This document shows positions 1 to 11,000 of a stretch of 41,797 nucleotides of DNA, one piece after another. Below the pieces are notes generated by a model that did not search any database, was not told the origin of the DNA, and saw only the letters and a list, made by a program, of their open reading frames with translations. The stretch covers positions 1 through 41,797 of the forward strand of contig MU835101.1 in the NCBI GenBank assembly GCA_029204225.1, given 5' to 3'. The first letter of the stretch is position 1. Every line of letters starts with the position of its first letter. The translations under genes and the position numbers were made by a program. This DNA is from Diphasiastrum complanatum (Eukaryota; Streptophyta; Lycopodiopsida; Lycopodiales; Lycopodiaceae).

Positions 1-665
1 TCATAAGCCAAATACTTCCAAGTGCAACGGCTTGCCTAATTAGATGACAAAACATTTGTTGTAATTAAATACATGGATGCAATCTATAAATGGATCATCT
101 AGGCACACTCCTACGTGATGCTCCGTCCATGAGACGAATGACTTTGAGCCTCTTAGTTACGCCGTCATTCTGGTTGTAAACTGTCATTTGTTGTGCTTCA
201 GTGTAATATAGCAGGAATTTTTTATTTATTTGTGTATAACGTAGATGAATGCTTATTGTGGATTTGAATGCACTTCATTGTTGTTTGATAACACTTAACA
301 CGGACGTCTACGACTCCTCAGCTTCTGAGCAGACGATGGCTGTCTTTGATGCCTGAGGAACTTGCGCTATCATACTGCTCTTTCAATCTATTTCAGAACT
401 GAATTTCTTATTGAATCTAATATTAAGTAATACCTCAAACCATTTCTAATCTCTTCGGTGGACTGTACTCATTCTGTTTTTGTGAGTATGAATCAATTTT
501 TAAGATCATGTTGGGCACCAGAACATTTAAGTTGTGACTACACTTAGCATAAACAATCTATTAGACCTGTTTTGCATCTAGCAATCCATTGTAGCACGAG
601 AGCTGTTCCGCAAATATTCCTGCTCTCTTCTCCGCTCGTGTTCTCTATCCTCCTTAGCCCTATCA
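1..665 (+). repeat. Copia-type LTR, 5' copy (left tip outside window)
   Basis: The stretch ends in TATCA just before a tRNA-iMet-type primer-binding site, so it is a 5' LTR read on the plus strand. Nearly all of it aligns by eye with 17200-17861, including the shared blocks around 'ctccgtccatgagacg' and 'gcttcagtgtaatatagcag'. The two copies look roughly 80% identical, so they are old. The first few bases (TGTCA in the other copy) fall outside or are lost. Confidence 0.8.
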
Positions 666-668
666 GAT

Positions 669-680
669 TGGTATCAGAGC
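669..680 (+). other. Primer-binding site, initiator Met tRNA type
   Basis: TGGTATCAGAGC matches the complement of the plant initiator tRNA-Met 3' end, the usual primer of copia elements. It lies 3 bp after the LTR end. Confidence 0.85.
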
Positions 681-734
681 CATAGCTCAAATAAACCGAG
701 AGATTAAGTTTGTTCTATTTGTATTACTGTTAAC

Positions 735-1187
735 ATGTCTCAATTGGTAGCTCTTCGTCTTCATCATCCAACAAAGCTAGAATCATTGACAAGTTCAATG
801 GATCTAACTTCTATATCTGGAAGTTAAAACTCTGGATGATGCTGATAGATAGAAATCTTTGGAATGTAGTAGAAGGTTCTGACCTCAAACCAGAAGATGG
901 TGATCAAGCAAAGGCATGGAAGATTAAAGATCAGAAAGCCTTAGGATGTATCACACTCAATCTGGCCGACTCCCAAATATCCCATGTTACCCACGTGCAA
1001 AACCTCTAAGGAAGCACTGGATTTATTATCAAATTTCTATGAGACTCATGATGTAACCACTAGGTTGCACCTTAGAAGGAAGTTCTTTACTCTTAGCATG
1101 TCTGATTCTATTGCCATCACTTCTCACATCAACAGCTTCAAATCTTTAATGGATCAGTTATCAGCTGTAGGATGTGCTATTCAAGAT
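735..1187 (+). pseudogene. Ty1/copia gag N-terminal fragment
   Basis: Translation gives the copia gag start pattern: a D-K-F-N-G-S-N-F motif followed by W-K-L-K-L-W-M, then later the SKEALDLL and F-x-L-x-M-x-D-x-I blocks. The ATG at 735 is one frame away from the conserved start region, so at least one frameshift is present. The reading ends near 1187, where sequence of a different family on the other strand begins. This is a dead fragment of the element whose LTR and primer site precede it. Confidence 0.75.
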
Positions 1188-1770
1188 GATGACACTCATT
1201 GGTGGTATGGTTCTGGGTACAGACCGGACACCATACGTTTTCTCTTCGTGGATATTGTGGCTGATTCAGATTTGGCATTGTAGATGAAGTTGCGACAGCA
1301 CTCTGCAGAGCTTTCAGTTTCTGATCAAATTGGGCTGTAAGTTGTTCCATCTGCTGTTTGTGAAGTTTAGTGATTTGTTCCATTAGCAGATCTTTCGATA
1401 GATGTTGCTCGAACCCTCATCTGATCCTTCATCTTCCTCTCTGATAGCATCTTCCATGGCTTCCTGCAACGTAGCATACTGTTCTAGGCGTTTAAGTGCT
1501 CTCCTGATACTTCGTGATAATCCAGCTAAGAGCCACATGATCACCGTGTGATTGGGGGAGTCAGGGCTGTGTTTCACTTGGATCGTAGATGTTTGACCCA
1601 TTCAATGTAGTCCCGGACCCTTTCTCCTTTACCTATCTTGATCTTGCTCAATAGGAGACATGGGTCTTCCCCAATACTTCATTTTAACTCTCGCAGACTC
1701 GGTCTTAGATGGAAAATGATCTTCTGAACTCAGTGGACCAGGTTGCGAAGGTTACTTATGGGAGAGTTCA
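1180..1770 (-). pseudogene. Ty3/gypsy gag fragment with zinc-knuckle-like motif
   Basis: The minus-strand translation reads through a retrotransposon-gag segment (M-W-L-L-A-G-L-S...L-K-R-L-E...A-I-R-E-E-D-E) into a CPVC...H-x4-C knuckle (WCPVCTQNHTTNEC). The same order and similar residues occur in the gypsy gag at 13240-14039 (M-A-I-K-L-F-L-V-G-L-P...; WCPICSQHHTANEC), so both belong to one family. Several frames are involved and no LTR is visible next to it. Confidence 0.7.
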
Positions 1771-3129
1771 CATACATTGGGATTTTCAATTTTCTTTGCA
1801 CTTGGGAACTCTCTTATGGTTTATTGGAGCAAGATGAACTCTTGCAAATTCATTTGTAAGCTAAACTGATCATGAGGAAGCTTCAATAGGAGTGGCGAAG
1901 GTTGTTGCAATAGGAACTCAAAATCCTGGGGTCTGCAAGGGTTTTGGTTGGAATTTGCTCTTTCTGAGTTTTTGCCTCTTCTAATTTGAAGCCTTGTAAT
2001 TTTCTAGGTCCTATAACTGCCAATTGGAAAGTTTACTAAGAGATTTTCTTTTTTCTCTATAACTATACCATTTTCTACTGTTTTGGTCCATTCTTTTGCA
2101 AATCTTGATGTGTTGAAGCATCATCCCTGTTATATAGTTGACTTTGTTGGCAAAACATGTTGGGTAGAGAGCTATGTGGGCTCCCTTCCATGCTGCAACT
2201 TTGGTGCTATATATGTGTTGACCTTATTTATCACCAACTACCTAGAAGCTTTCTGTAGGGGCGACACTGAAGTTGCATCAAACATGGAGGGCACAACATT
2301 TGTGAAAATTTGAGTCCTCATGATAGTCAGCTAGCCCATTCTACAGAAGGGTAATGATGTGCTAACTCACAACTATCCATACTTCTTCATAGTGGCATTG
2401 AAAACATCCTTAAGCACCTCCCAGCATTTGATTCATTTACACTGCTCATTCCAGGTCCTAGAAACATGGCTAGTCCATATACTGCAAATATATAAAGATG
2501 ACGAGAAGGTTGCAATATAAACTTTTAAGAAAAAATCATGTCTTTAGTGAGCTTAAAATTCCACTTAGCAGCAATGCGTCTTGAAGTGATGAAAGTTAAT
2601 TAAATTAAAAAAAGTCTATGCGCATCATTTTTGGATTATGAGGCAGCTTCATGTAAAGGTGCATAACCTAAGGATATCTGAATTGCAAGGTTGCCAAAAG
2701 TTAGGACACACAGTACTTTGTTTTTGTCAGACATCATGTTACAACATCATGCAAGAGTGGAAGTAAGGCCACAATTAAAGCTGGCCCTCTTTCTTTTGTA
2801 AGCCTTTAATAGAAACACCCATTTGATGTGGACAAGATAACATTGACCTAGGAATATGAGCATTAAAATCATTGAGGATTGAGATTTCTCTTGATTTGAT
2901 GAATATGAAAAATTCGAAGATGCGCTGCCTTCTTCTGTCTGTTTTCTGGAATATGACATAATTTTTTAAGTTGTGATGAAAACCAAGCTAGCATAGTTGA
3001 AGCTGAAAAATATAGATATGCTTTTTGCAAAACTAAGCGTTTGAACTAAAATCATATGAATGGTTATGTATCAATTTATGGAAGTTGTTCCAGCTGATGA
3101 AAGCAAAATTTTCTGTGGCTATTGTGCAG
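1771..3129. other. AT-rich non-coding stretch, probably MRL1 intron
   Basis: No PPR-like exon or transposon domain is recognisable here. Since the exon at 3130 begins with an acceptor site, this and the transposon debris upstream are best read as part of one large MRL1 intron reaching beyond the window. Confidence 0.5.
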
Positions 3130-6100
3130 GCAATGCAAAACAACTACGACGATCTCTTGATGTATTTCAGGAAATGAAGCAGACAGATAGTGGTCCCAAA
3201 TGAAATCACGTACACTATACTGTTGAAGGCTTGTGAAAAGTAAATGATTTACTCTCTCTCAACTTGCTTTGGTTGCATAAATCTAGCACTTTATGGAATC
3301 AAAGCACGCTTTAGATGTCAGTTAGTAGAGTTGACACAGGAGTCGTGGCTGTCCAGGGAAGATGATGCAGATGCTGGCTTTCAGCTGTATTTGCGTGCAA
3401 CTTCAAAGGGTGTGATTCCTAATGTACAAATATGTAGTAGTATCATTGGTGAGCTTTATCTCCCTTTTACAGACCAGATTGTTTGTTCGAAGGTTTTTCC
3501 AGCCTCAATAAACTCAAAATCTGATGGAATGTATACTCTGCTAGAGGTTGTGTCTCCTTTCATCATGCCCGTATCTCAATATAGTCATTGGAGCTACCAA
3601 AATCATCCATACAACAATACATGTTCTAAGGCTATGAATGTGTTATACAGGTCTCTGCCTGAAGAGGATAAGAAAAAATGCACCTCCTCCCCCATATGCA
3701 TGCCCTCTTGGACCACTGCATACTGTAACAGGAAAAGAAGAGGCTCATGAGCAATGGTATTTTGTCTTTTCTCTCCTCTTCTCTGTAGTACTGCTGAATC
3801 TGTTTTTAATTATCTAATCCCTCCTTTTTTCTACTGCTTCACTGCTTTATATTTGAATGAGCAAAAGTTATACCGTTGTCATTGAGTTGCTTCCCTGGAC
3901 ATTGTACGTTTTCCTCATGATCTTACTTGCTGTATTATTTTCAATGGGAGAGTCACACTGTCATAGTAGACGTTCAAAAATCTTGTAGCATCCTGTGTTT
4001 GGCAAACAATCTTCTGATCACTTCTATACGCACTTTCTGTATCCTATAGACTCCCTAAAAGATTACAATCTGGTGATAGGTGAAACTTGAATGGATGTTT
4101 AAGTCAAAGAAAAGCATGCCTTTTGGAGACTGTTTTAAGCATCTCATGCTGTTTGTAAGGTTTTCTTGTATCAGAAAATTTTGAAAACCTATCTTCATTG
4201 CTTGGATTTTCACTTGCAGGGCCTCATGGGCTCTTGCTGCGTACCGTCAGACAATCTCAGCAAGTGCCGTTCCCACAATCAAGCTATTTTCTCGACTTTT
4301 AGGATGCTTGCGCATTCCTGTAATTATGCCACCTAAGGGTTTGTACGCCAATGGTGGCATTTTTTCTGCTAGTGGTATGCAGAGTTCAAGCAAGCACTCC
4401 ATGATGGAGGGGTTTGGCATGTATGATCCTCGAGCCTTGACTCTCTACGAGGTTTGTTGATTTCTTATCCAAAAAATTCGATCTATTAAATTGCACTGTT
4501 AGCTTAAGATATTCATGAAAGTATAAATGTCTAAGTAGAATACACGGTGTGTAATAGAAAACAAATGCCCCTTACATGGCAAAGTCAAAACTTCCTACTA
4601 CTTTTTTGCAAATCTCCATCCTTTCTGGGTGTGGTGTAATTGGACCTCAATGCATAACCTTTTTAATTTCTGCATCAGAAGTTGTTTTGCTCCTAGTGGA
4701 CATTATCATGAGTTCCATCTATCAAACTGGTAGGCTTCCCTTTAGATTCTTTCTTGGAATTAATGTTTTCACTGTCAATTTTGCAGGAAGCTTCAGCCCT
4801 TGGCGTAGTTCCTCACTTTTCGTACACTAATGGTCCCATTATTTTGGATGCCCAGACAATGCCTAGTTTTGCTGCAGAGGTTTCATTTTGCTGTCCATGA
4901 CTTTTTCAAAAGTTCTTCTTTTGCAACTGCAATGCTTGAAATATCTGTTGTTATCTTTTCACGTCTTTTTCATTTTTGATATGCTGACATATCGAATTTG
5001 CTCTGTGAAACTTTAGACAAACAAAAGAGCATAATAGGATTTCCCCCATCTATGCTATGAACAACTTTCAATGGGAAATGAATTAAGTTTGTCACTTGGG
5101 CCCTGTGGGTGGTCTCTGTGCAGTTGAGATTTCATGTCTTTTTGTGGTGGTGAGTGTTAATTATGTCACATGTGTAAATTTTTTTGGCTTAAGTTAGCGA
5201 ATAACCTTTGTAAGTGATGTATAGGGATCTCTGACAGCAATTGGCGATAGCTCCTTGGAGCATATAGCCTAATTATCAAACCAATAGTAGAATTGCTCTT
5301 TAAGCGGAGGTGAAAAATTCCAGCACGTAAAAATCAGTTGTCCAGATAGAAACTCTTGTGGCGCTCTTGGCGAGATAATCATATTTCCTTGTAGCACATG
5401 CAACGAGCATCCCATTCGTATTATCTTTGTTAAAAAAAGTTTTATTAGAAGGGTGTTCTCTGTCTGGAGCCTTGAACGCATGTTTTTTCTGCTAACTACG
5501 TGTTTTTTTTTTTTTCCCCTTTAGACACCTGATGCTTTTTCCTTGCTATGGTATCAAATAACTTGATATTCACCCTGGTAATTAAATATTATACGCCTTC
5601 GCATTTTAATCCTTGAAGGAGAAACAGCTTTGTATCTCTGGAGTCTCTTTACATTTAGAAGTCAACAAAATGAGACGTATGATAATTTGACAAAAAGCAC
5701 CCTATTATTGCATGCAGTATGTTAGCAATAATAGGGTGCTCTTTGGCTCATGCATTGGTTCTCATGTTTAGAAATGTTCTTCTTTTTCAGGTTTGTGTTT
5801 TAACTATTCTTAAAGGCCTCAAGCATCGGCATGCTGCTGGTAAGTGCTGTTGCCCAAGGTGTGATTTCAATAGAGCTTGCTGCAGTACTCACAATTATTT
5901 ACAGTGCTAATCCATCAGCTGATCTGTGCTAATCAGCTCCTATCAATCTCACCTCCTGTCTATTATAGGAGCACGGCTTCCTTCCGTTATTATCAAACTG
6001 GATGTTGATGGGATGACACTGGTTACACCAAGTGGCAACACAAAGCTTGTCAGTACTTGTAGCAGGTGAACGCTTGTTAATAGCAGTTAAACATCTTAGT

Positions 6101-6816
6101 TATGCTGGTCAGCGGGGATCTTGTTGAACATGTTGATTACGTTCAATGCGATGTAGCTTATTTTCAGGTCCAATGTTTTCCCTTTCCACATAGTTGAGTC
6201 CAATTTCGACATAATTACGATCTTATTAGTTTCTCAAACATCTTTTCATTATTCCATGGCAGTCAATGATGTCATGGTATGTTATGATGTACAAAATCTA
6301 CAGATAAATCTACCCAAAAGTGTAAGTGCCACTCGTAGAATATTACAATAACAATATTTTAAGTAAATTACCTAGGTGGTTTATTTTCTCTATTTAAAAG
6401 TTAAAGATGCGAACTCACTACATATGATCGTCCATCATGACAGAACTGGTCAGGCTATTCATGCCTTGTTGAAGAGATTGAAATTGCTCCACAATGGTTA
6501 TGCAAGCGCAGGGAGACTACGAATTACTGGTAAAGCTGTTGAGAAATGGCTCAAACCTTCAAAAGAAGAAACCATAAAGCCTTTTCTTCAATTGCAGGAG
6601 TCTCTTGCACTTTCATCAGTTTTGGGAAAAGGCATTTTGGAGCAACAACGTGCCATACGGATGGCGGAAATTTCCCGGTCAGCACTGGACGTGCGACCTG
6701 TGCTTTCTCGAAATGGAGCTAGCATGGATGAGACAGAAATTAATAAGTCAAAGACAACAAGAGAAGTTACATCAGCTGAAATTACCCATAATAATACAGG
6801 GGATAAAAGCCCATAA
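3130..6816 (+). CDS. MRL1: MRL1-like pentatricopeptide repeat protein, 3' exons (partial, one frameshift)
   Basis: MRL1 is a chloroplast PPR protein needed to stabilise the 5' end of rbcL mRNA. Eight exons are visible with GT-AG borders: 3130-3239, 3357-3448, 3651-3756, 4220-4451, 4787-4879, 5791-5839, 5969-6065 and 6444-6816 (stop TAA 6814-6816). The first carries a PPR half-motif ending in NEITYTILLKACEK. Later exons carry the MRL1 C-terminal signatures: AAYRQTISASAVPT, the GFGMYDPRALTLYE block, EASALGVVPHFS, LTILKGLKHRHAAGARLP, GQAIHALLKRLKLL and LGKGILEQQRAIR. All phases agree except in exon 3130-3239, which is 110 nt where 109 would keep frame; the frame changes near 3187-3190. About 383 codons of a family usually near 1,100 residues lie here; the transit peptide and earlier repeats are upstream. 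Whether the gene is functional depends on that frameshift being real. The family call rests on remembered homologs, not a search. Confidence 0.85.
5696..5740. repeat. Perfect 16-bp inverted repeat (hairpin) in an MRL1 intron
   Basis: AGCACCCTATTATTGC at 5696-5711 is exactly complementary to GCAATAATAGGGTGCT at 5725-5740, with a 13-nt loop. Pairing continues a few bases outward after one mismatch. It lies in the intron between the exons ending at 4879 and starting at 5791. It could be a MITE remnant or a transcribed stem-loop. Confidence 0.85.
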
Positions 6817-8280
6817 AGCAGTCAATGTTGCAGGTCTTCTGCATACTTGCTTGAGCTAGTCAACATTCTAACTGGCCACAGAGTAGCCTGATGCGACATT
6901 GTTGATAGCAGCCAAAAAAAGAGTTCATATCCACCAAGTTAAAACATAATGGTGCTCCTGATTCATGGAGAAGCACACTATTTGTTGGTCGCGTGCAGGA
7001 GGCATTGCCAGACTATTCTACGTCTGCAAAGGCTGCATTGTTGGAAGATGTGGTCATATTCTGCTATAGTTCAACAATGCATAGAGACTGGTTCCTGATA
7101 ATTCTACTGCCTCATACCTTCTCAGAGGTTTCAAATGTGATGATTCTTGAAATAAAGGAGGTCATATCACAGCATGTTCAAACCCAACACAAGCCCTGTT
7201 GTATCATGAGAAGCAATATGTTAATACATACAAGTGAGCTGTAATGGTCTTGATTTACAGCATCAACTTACGTCAATCTATTTCCTTTCATTTATGCTAT
7301 TGCTACAGAGGGCCTACAAAGCTACATCTTTCATCCTCATTAGTTACTGCTTTTACTCTTTATCGGGTTTGAAAGAATCTTGTGGTTGCCATATTCTTGA
7401 CTTATACGAAGTACCCGTCCCTAATACCCATTAAACTCCTTCATAAACCTTAATGAGAGTGTAGCTGAATGTCCAGGTTGGCTTGAATTTAAGTCTCTTA
7501 TAAACGCATGCAATTTACTTTGTTCCCCTGCGGATTGTAACTTGTAAGAATGTGGTGACTAAAGAACTTAAATACTATCATACACTAAGCTGAACAATAT
7601 TAATGTACATGATTTTCAGTTTTCTTAAGATTGAAAGTTGCTTTTCATAGCATGCTGCATCCACATTTATTGCACTCAATATAGGTTAGTATTCAAGAAA
7701 TGTCTTTCAAAATTATTTGGAAAGTTTTATTGAGCCTCTTATCAAGCAAATCTCATTTGCGTGGATAACCAAAGTCCGTGTAAACCAAGATGATAAAATA
7801 TCAAATTGCTTGGTATCAAGATTTTACCAATCTATTGATGCCCATGGATATAATTTTATTTTTTTGTATCAAGAGCCAGGATATAATTTTTTTTGGGACC
7901 CTGGCGCTATAAAGAACCACTGGGTAGGACATATTTGGTAAATACATATATACCCATACATATATGCACCAAATATTGTGTAGATACTTGCTAGATATGA
8001 CCAAATACCTATACCAATGATAATGGGAGGGTATCAAAGAAGTACCTATTTTGCTAACTAAAACCTTCTATTTAGAAGTTTTCAAATTTGATAAAACTTG
8101 GATTCAATGGTTCCTAAAAAAAAAGTAAAGAGTCACTTGGTGTATACCTATAAAAGGTTTTTTTTTAATGATAAATTGAAGATTGAAGAATTTTCAATCC
8201 TAGAGCTAACTTTGTGACAAATTGATCACAATATAGTACAAAGCTTTATGTCAATATGTTGGATTTTTTGGAACTTTTCT
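6817..8280. other. MRL1 3' flank, no gene recognised
   Basis: The sequence is AT-rich. Open frames near 6993-7434 and 7717-7941 have no family resemblance I can name and probably represent 3' UTR or chance. A nested AT-rich inverted repeat lies at 7931-7976: ATATTTGGT/ACCAAATAT outside and CATATAT/ATATATG inside. Confidence 0.5.
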
Positions 8281-8394
8281 CATACATAGAAATGCTTCCT
8301 GGTTTCCAAGGGGAGGCTCGAACCTGAGACCAAAGAAACTCTAGATGTCAAGCTAACCAACTGAGCCAACCCCGTTGGACCATACATAGAAATG
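8281..8394 (-). mobile_element. Ultra-short tRNA-derived retroposon (SINE-like) with 14-bp target duplication
   Basis: The 86-bp body at 8295-8380, read on the minus strand, has tRNA promoter boxes: box A-like TGGCTCAGTTGGTTAGC and box B GGTTCGAGCC about 35 bp later. It ends in a CCTTGGAAACCA-like acceptor tail. It is flanked by the identical 14-mer CATACATAGAAATG at 8281-8294 and 8381-8394. Perfect duplications of this length indicate target-primed reverse transcription. There is no clear A-tail. It may be a SINE head or a retro-inserted tRNA. Confidence 0.75.
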
Positions 8395-8670
8395 AGATAG
8401 GAAGTCCATAAATCACATGACACAGGAGAAATGCCTCCTTTTTTAATGATGGATGGGAGAACCCATCAATGTGCAAAAAAAGGTAGTACATGAAATAATA
8501 ATGCCAAATGGAAAATGTAATTAAGCTAATATGCTTAATAGAACATAAGGCATCAAAATAATTACTCAAAGTCTATTGTGTGATGTAGCTATAGTAGTGT
8601 CACTAATAGATAATGCATGAAGCTGTGAAGTGGCCTGTCATGTCCACAACTATTCTCAGATTAGTTATCA
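8395..8670. other. Non-coding, nothing recognised
   Basis: An AT-rich stretch between the retroposon and the LTR. A short minus-strand open frame across it overlaps the retroposon and has no family match I know. Confidence 0.4.
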
Positions 8671-9096
8671 TGTTAGGAGGTCAGTAGGCCTACCTTGACC
8701 CGTAAGTTAATTATAATTATGAGGTGTTTATATGGTCATCATTAATGGTTGGAGGCCTAAACTGAAAATGGTGGACTTTTATGGGTCTATCAGTGAGTCA
8801 TAGGGGAACTGAATGGCGTGGTCCAATTAGGCTGCAGAGGTGTCCAGTGAGGTGTCACAGTGCAGTACTAGTGGTGCATGGGCCATGGAGGGTATAAGTA
8901 TACCCATTGGGCTCTCACTAGTGTATGCTTGATTGTTGTAATTGTAGCAGTATACTGCTGAAGTGATATCTCTCTTCTATTGAGCATTGATTGGTTGATC
9001 CATAGCTTGGGGACTAGAATCGTTCGATCTAGAATTGGTTGGGTAATTTTGTCCACCATCTGTTTCCTTTTGTTTGATCCTCGATGGAGGTCTTCA
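8671..9096 (+). repeat. Probable copia LTR (5' LTR, plus strand)
   Basis: It begins TGTTAGGAGG and ends at a CA (9095-9096) a few bases before the primer-binding site at 9100-9111. It contains the promoter/R-like stretch usual in copia LTRs (GTATAAGTATACC near 8890, then a TTGTAATTGTAGCAG block). The left boundary is inferred from TG only, as no partner LTR is in the window. Confidence 0.5.
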
Positions 9097-9099
9097 TAG

Positions 9100-9111
9100 T
9101 GGTATTAGAGC
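9100..9111 (+). other. Primer-binding site, Met-tRNA-like
   Basis: TGGTATTAGAGC differs by one base from the standard initiator-Met primer site and is common in plant LTR elements. About 280 bp of non-coding leader follow before the gypsy sequence of opposite strand begins near 9394. Confidence 0.65.
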
Positions 9112-9393
9112 CAAGGCTAGGACGAATTGCTGATGGAAGCACACTAGAGGAACCCAGGAATTGGTGTGAGGATCTTGCATGGTGGGGTCCTAATTCTTGG
9201 AGAAGAATTAGGGTCACATCTAGCTTGTTTGATCCAAAAACTCAAGAAAAAGCTTGCCAATCGTATCTATTTGAGATCTAGACACTATGCACATTGAGTT
9301 TTTATAATCCAAATGCAACCAAATAAATTTCTACTTGTTTCTCAACTTGAAGGCCATACTACAACCTATAGTACACACGTGTGGGCTTGTATT

Positions 9394-11000
9394 TCAGTGT
9401 TGGTAAGGTTTAGTTTTGAGGACCAACGCACGTTGTTCAGGTTTAGAGAAAGAAGGATCCATCTGCCCTGAAGTTAAATATTCAGTAATTTCCTTAGCCC
9501 ATACAGGTGTAGAGTCAACTTGGAAAAGGAGTGCATCTGGTATATCATCGTTGACGCCTTGATCAGGGGTAGGAAGGTTAGGGATTCGGGATAGATGGTC
9601 TGCTAAAAAATGTTGAACTCCCTTACAAACCACGATCCTAAACTCAAATTCTCTCAATAATAGGATCCATCTAGTAATACGGCGGGTGGTGCAGGTCTTG
9701 TTGATGAGATACAACAGTGCTTGATGATCAGTGAAGAACGCAAAGACTTTTCCTAGAAGACAATGGCAAAACTTTTGAACCACATATACCATTACCAAGA
9801 CTTCACGTTCGGTAGTGGTATAATTGACTTCGGCATATATCAATTGTCGACTAAGAAAACAAATTGGGTAGTCCTTTTTGAATTCTCCTGGTTGGGTGAG
9901 CACTGCTCCAATGGCTTACTTGGATGCATCGGTATGCACATGGAATTCTTTTGAATAATCAGGAGCCCGGAGGATGGGTGCATTGGTAAGGGCTTCTTTG
10001 AGTTGATTAAAGGCGACGCATTGTTCATCCGTCCATTTGGGAACTACAACTACATTTGTAGATTAAGTGTGCTTTGTTAGCAAAATCGAAAATAAAGCAC
10101 CAATAGTAGTTGGCGTGGCCAAGGAAGGAGTAAACTTCACGTATCGTACGTGGTTCCGGTAGATTTTGAATGATGAGGATCTTTTCAGGGTCAATGGCAA
10201 TGCCATTTTGTGAGATAATATGTCCTAACACAATACCATGGGTTACCCAAATCTGGCATTTTTTAGGATTAAGAGAGATATCGAAGCGTTGACATTGGAT
10301 AAAAAAAAAAATTTGAGCACAGACAGATGACGTATTTCTTCGGAATGTGCTCCTAAATCATCCAAGTAAACTTCTAAGGTATTGCCCATCTGCTGAGAAA
10401 AGGCCGCTTGCATAACACGTTGGAAGGTGCTAGGAGCATTGCAGAGACCAAAAGGCATGACTTTCCAGCAGAAGGTTCTCCATTCTGTGGCAAAGACGGT
10501 TTTGTGTTGATCCTCTTTAGCGATTTGGATCATATTATATCCGCTAAAGCCATCTAAGAAGGAGTAAGCCTCATCTCCTGCTAGATTTTCTAAGATGGAT
10601 TCTCCGAAAGGTAATGGAAAATGATCGCGTTCAGTGACGGCGTTAAGTTTTTAAATTCAACACAGATCCGGAGTTTTCCATTTTTCTTGGAAACGATGAC
10701 AATTGGGGAGACCCACTCAGTATGCTCAATTTCATAGATAAATTCCACATCTAAGAGGCGTTGTAATTCTTCTTTGATCTTGGCCTTATAGATGGGATTG
10801 CCTCTGTATGGACGACTCATAGTGGGCCTCGCACCCGGTTTAAGCGGGATACGATGCACAGCTACTTGGGGTGAGACGCCTTTCATGTCTTTATAGGTGC
10901 AGGCAAAGATATGTGGATATTTTCGCAGGAGCTTTTCAAGTCGTCTTCGTTGTTCGCGATTGAGATGAGCTCCAACGTGCACAAGATATTCGTTGGTTTC
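9394..11000 (-). pseudogene. Gypsy reverse transcriptase and RNase H, frameshifted
   Basis: Minus-strand pieces in three or more frames join into one pol region. 10982-10590 holds the RT N-terminus (HRIPLKPGARP; EWVSPIVIVSKKNGKLRIC). 10533-10243 holds palm motifs (VMPFGLCNAPSTFQRVM; VYLDDL, the YxDD-type active site written as YLDD). 10231-10025 holds the connection region (LGHIISQNGIAIDPEKI). 9903-9394 holds RNase H (SRQL...TTTEREVL; FTDHQALLYL; FLADHLSRIP). Integrase should follow but is absent: the sequence to the left belongs to a copia-type LTR element on the other strand. RT copies RNA into cDNA and RNase H removes the template. Confidence 0.85.

Noticed and set aside
2083-2313. Possible upstream MRL1 exon
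   Set aside because: The frame shows no PPR helix pattern and no fitting splice borders or phase with exon 3130.
6605-6859. Second plus-strand frame overlapping the last MRL1 exon
   Set aside because: It is a shadow frame; the MRL1 C-terminal motifs are all in the other frame.
9029-9281. Opposed open frames around 9030-9280
   Set aside because: They lie across an LTR end, primer site and leader, and have no domain.
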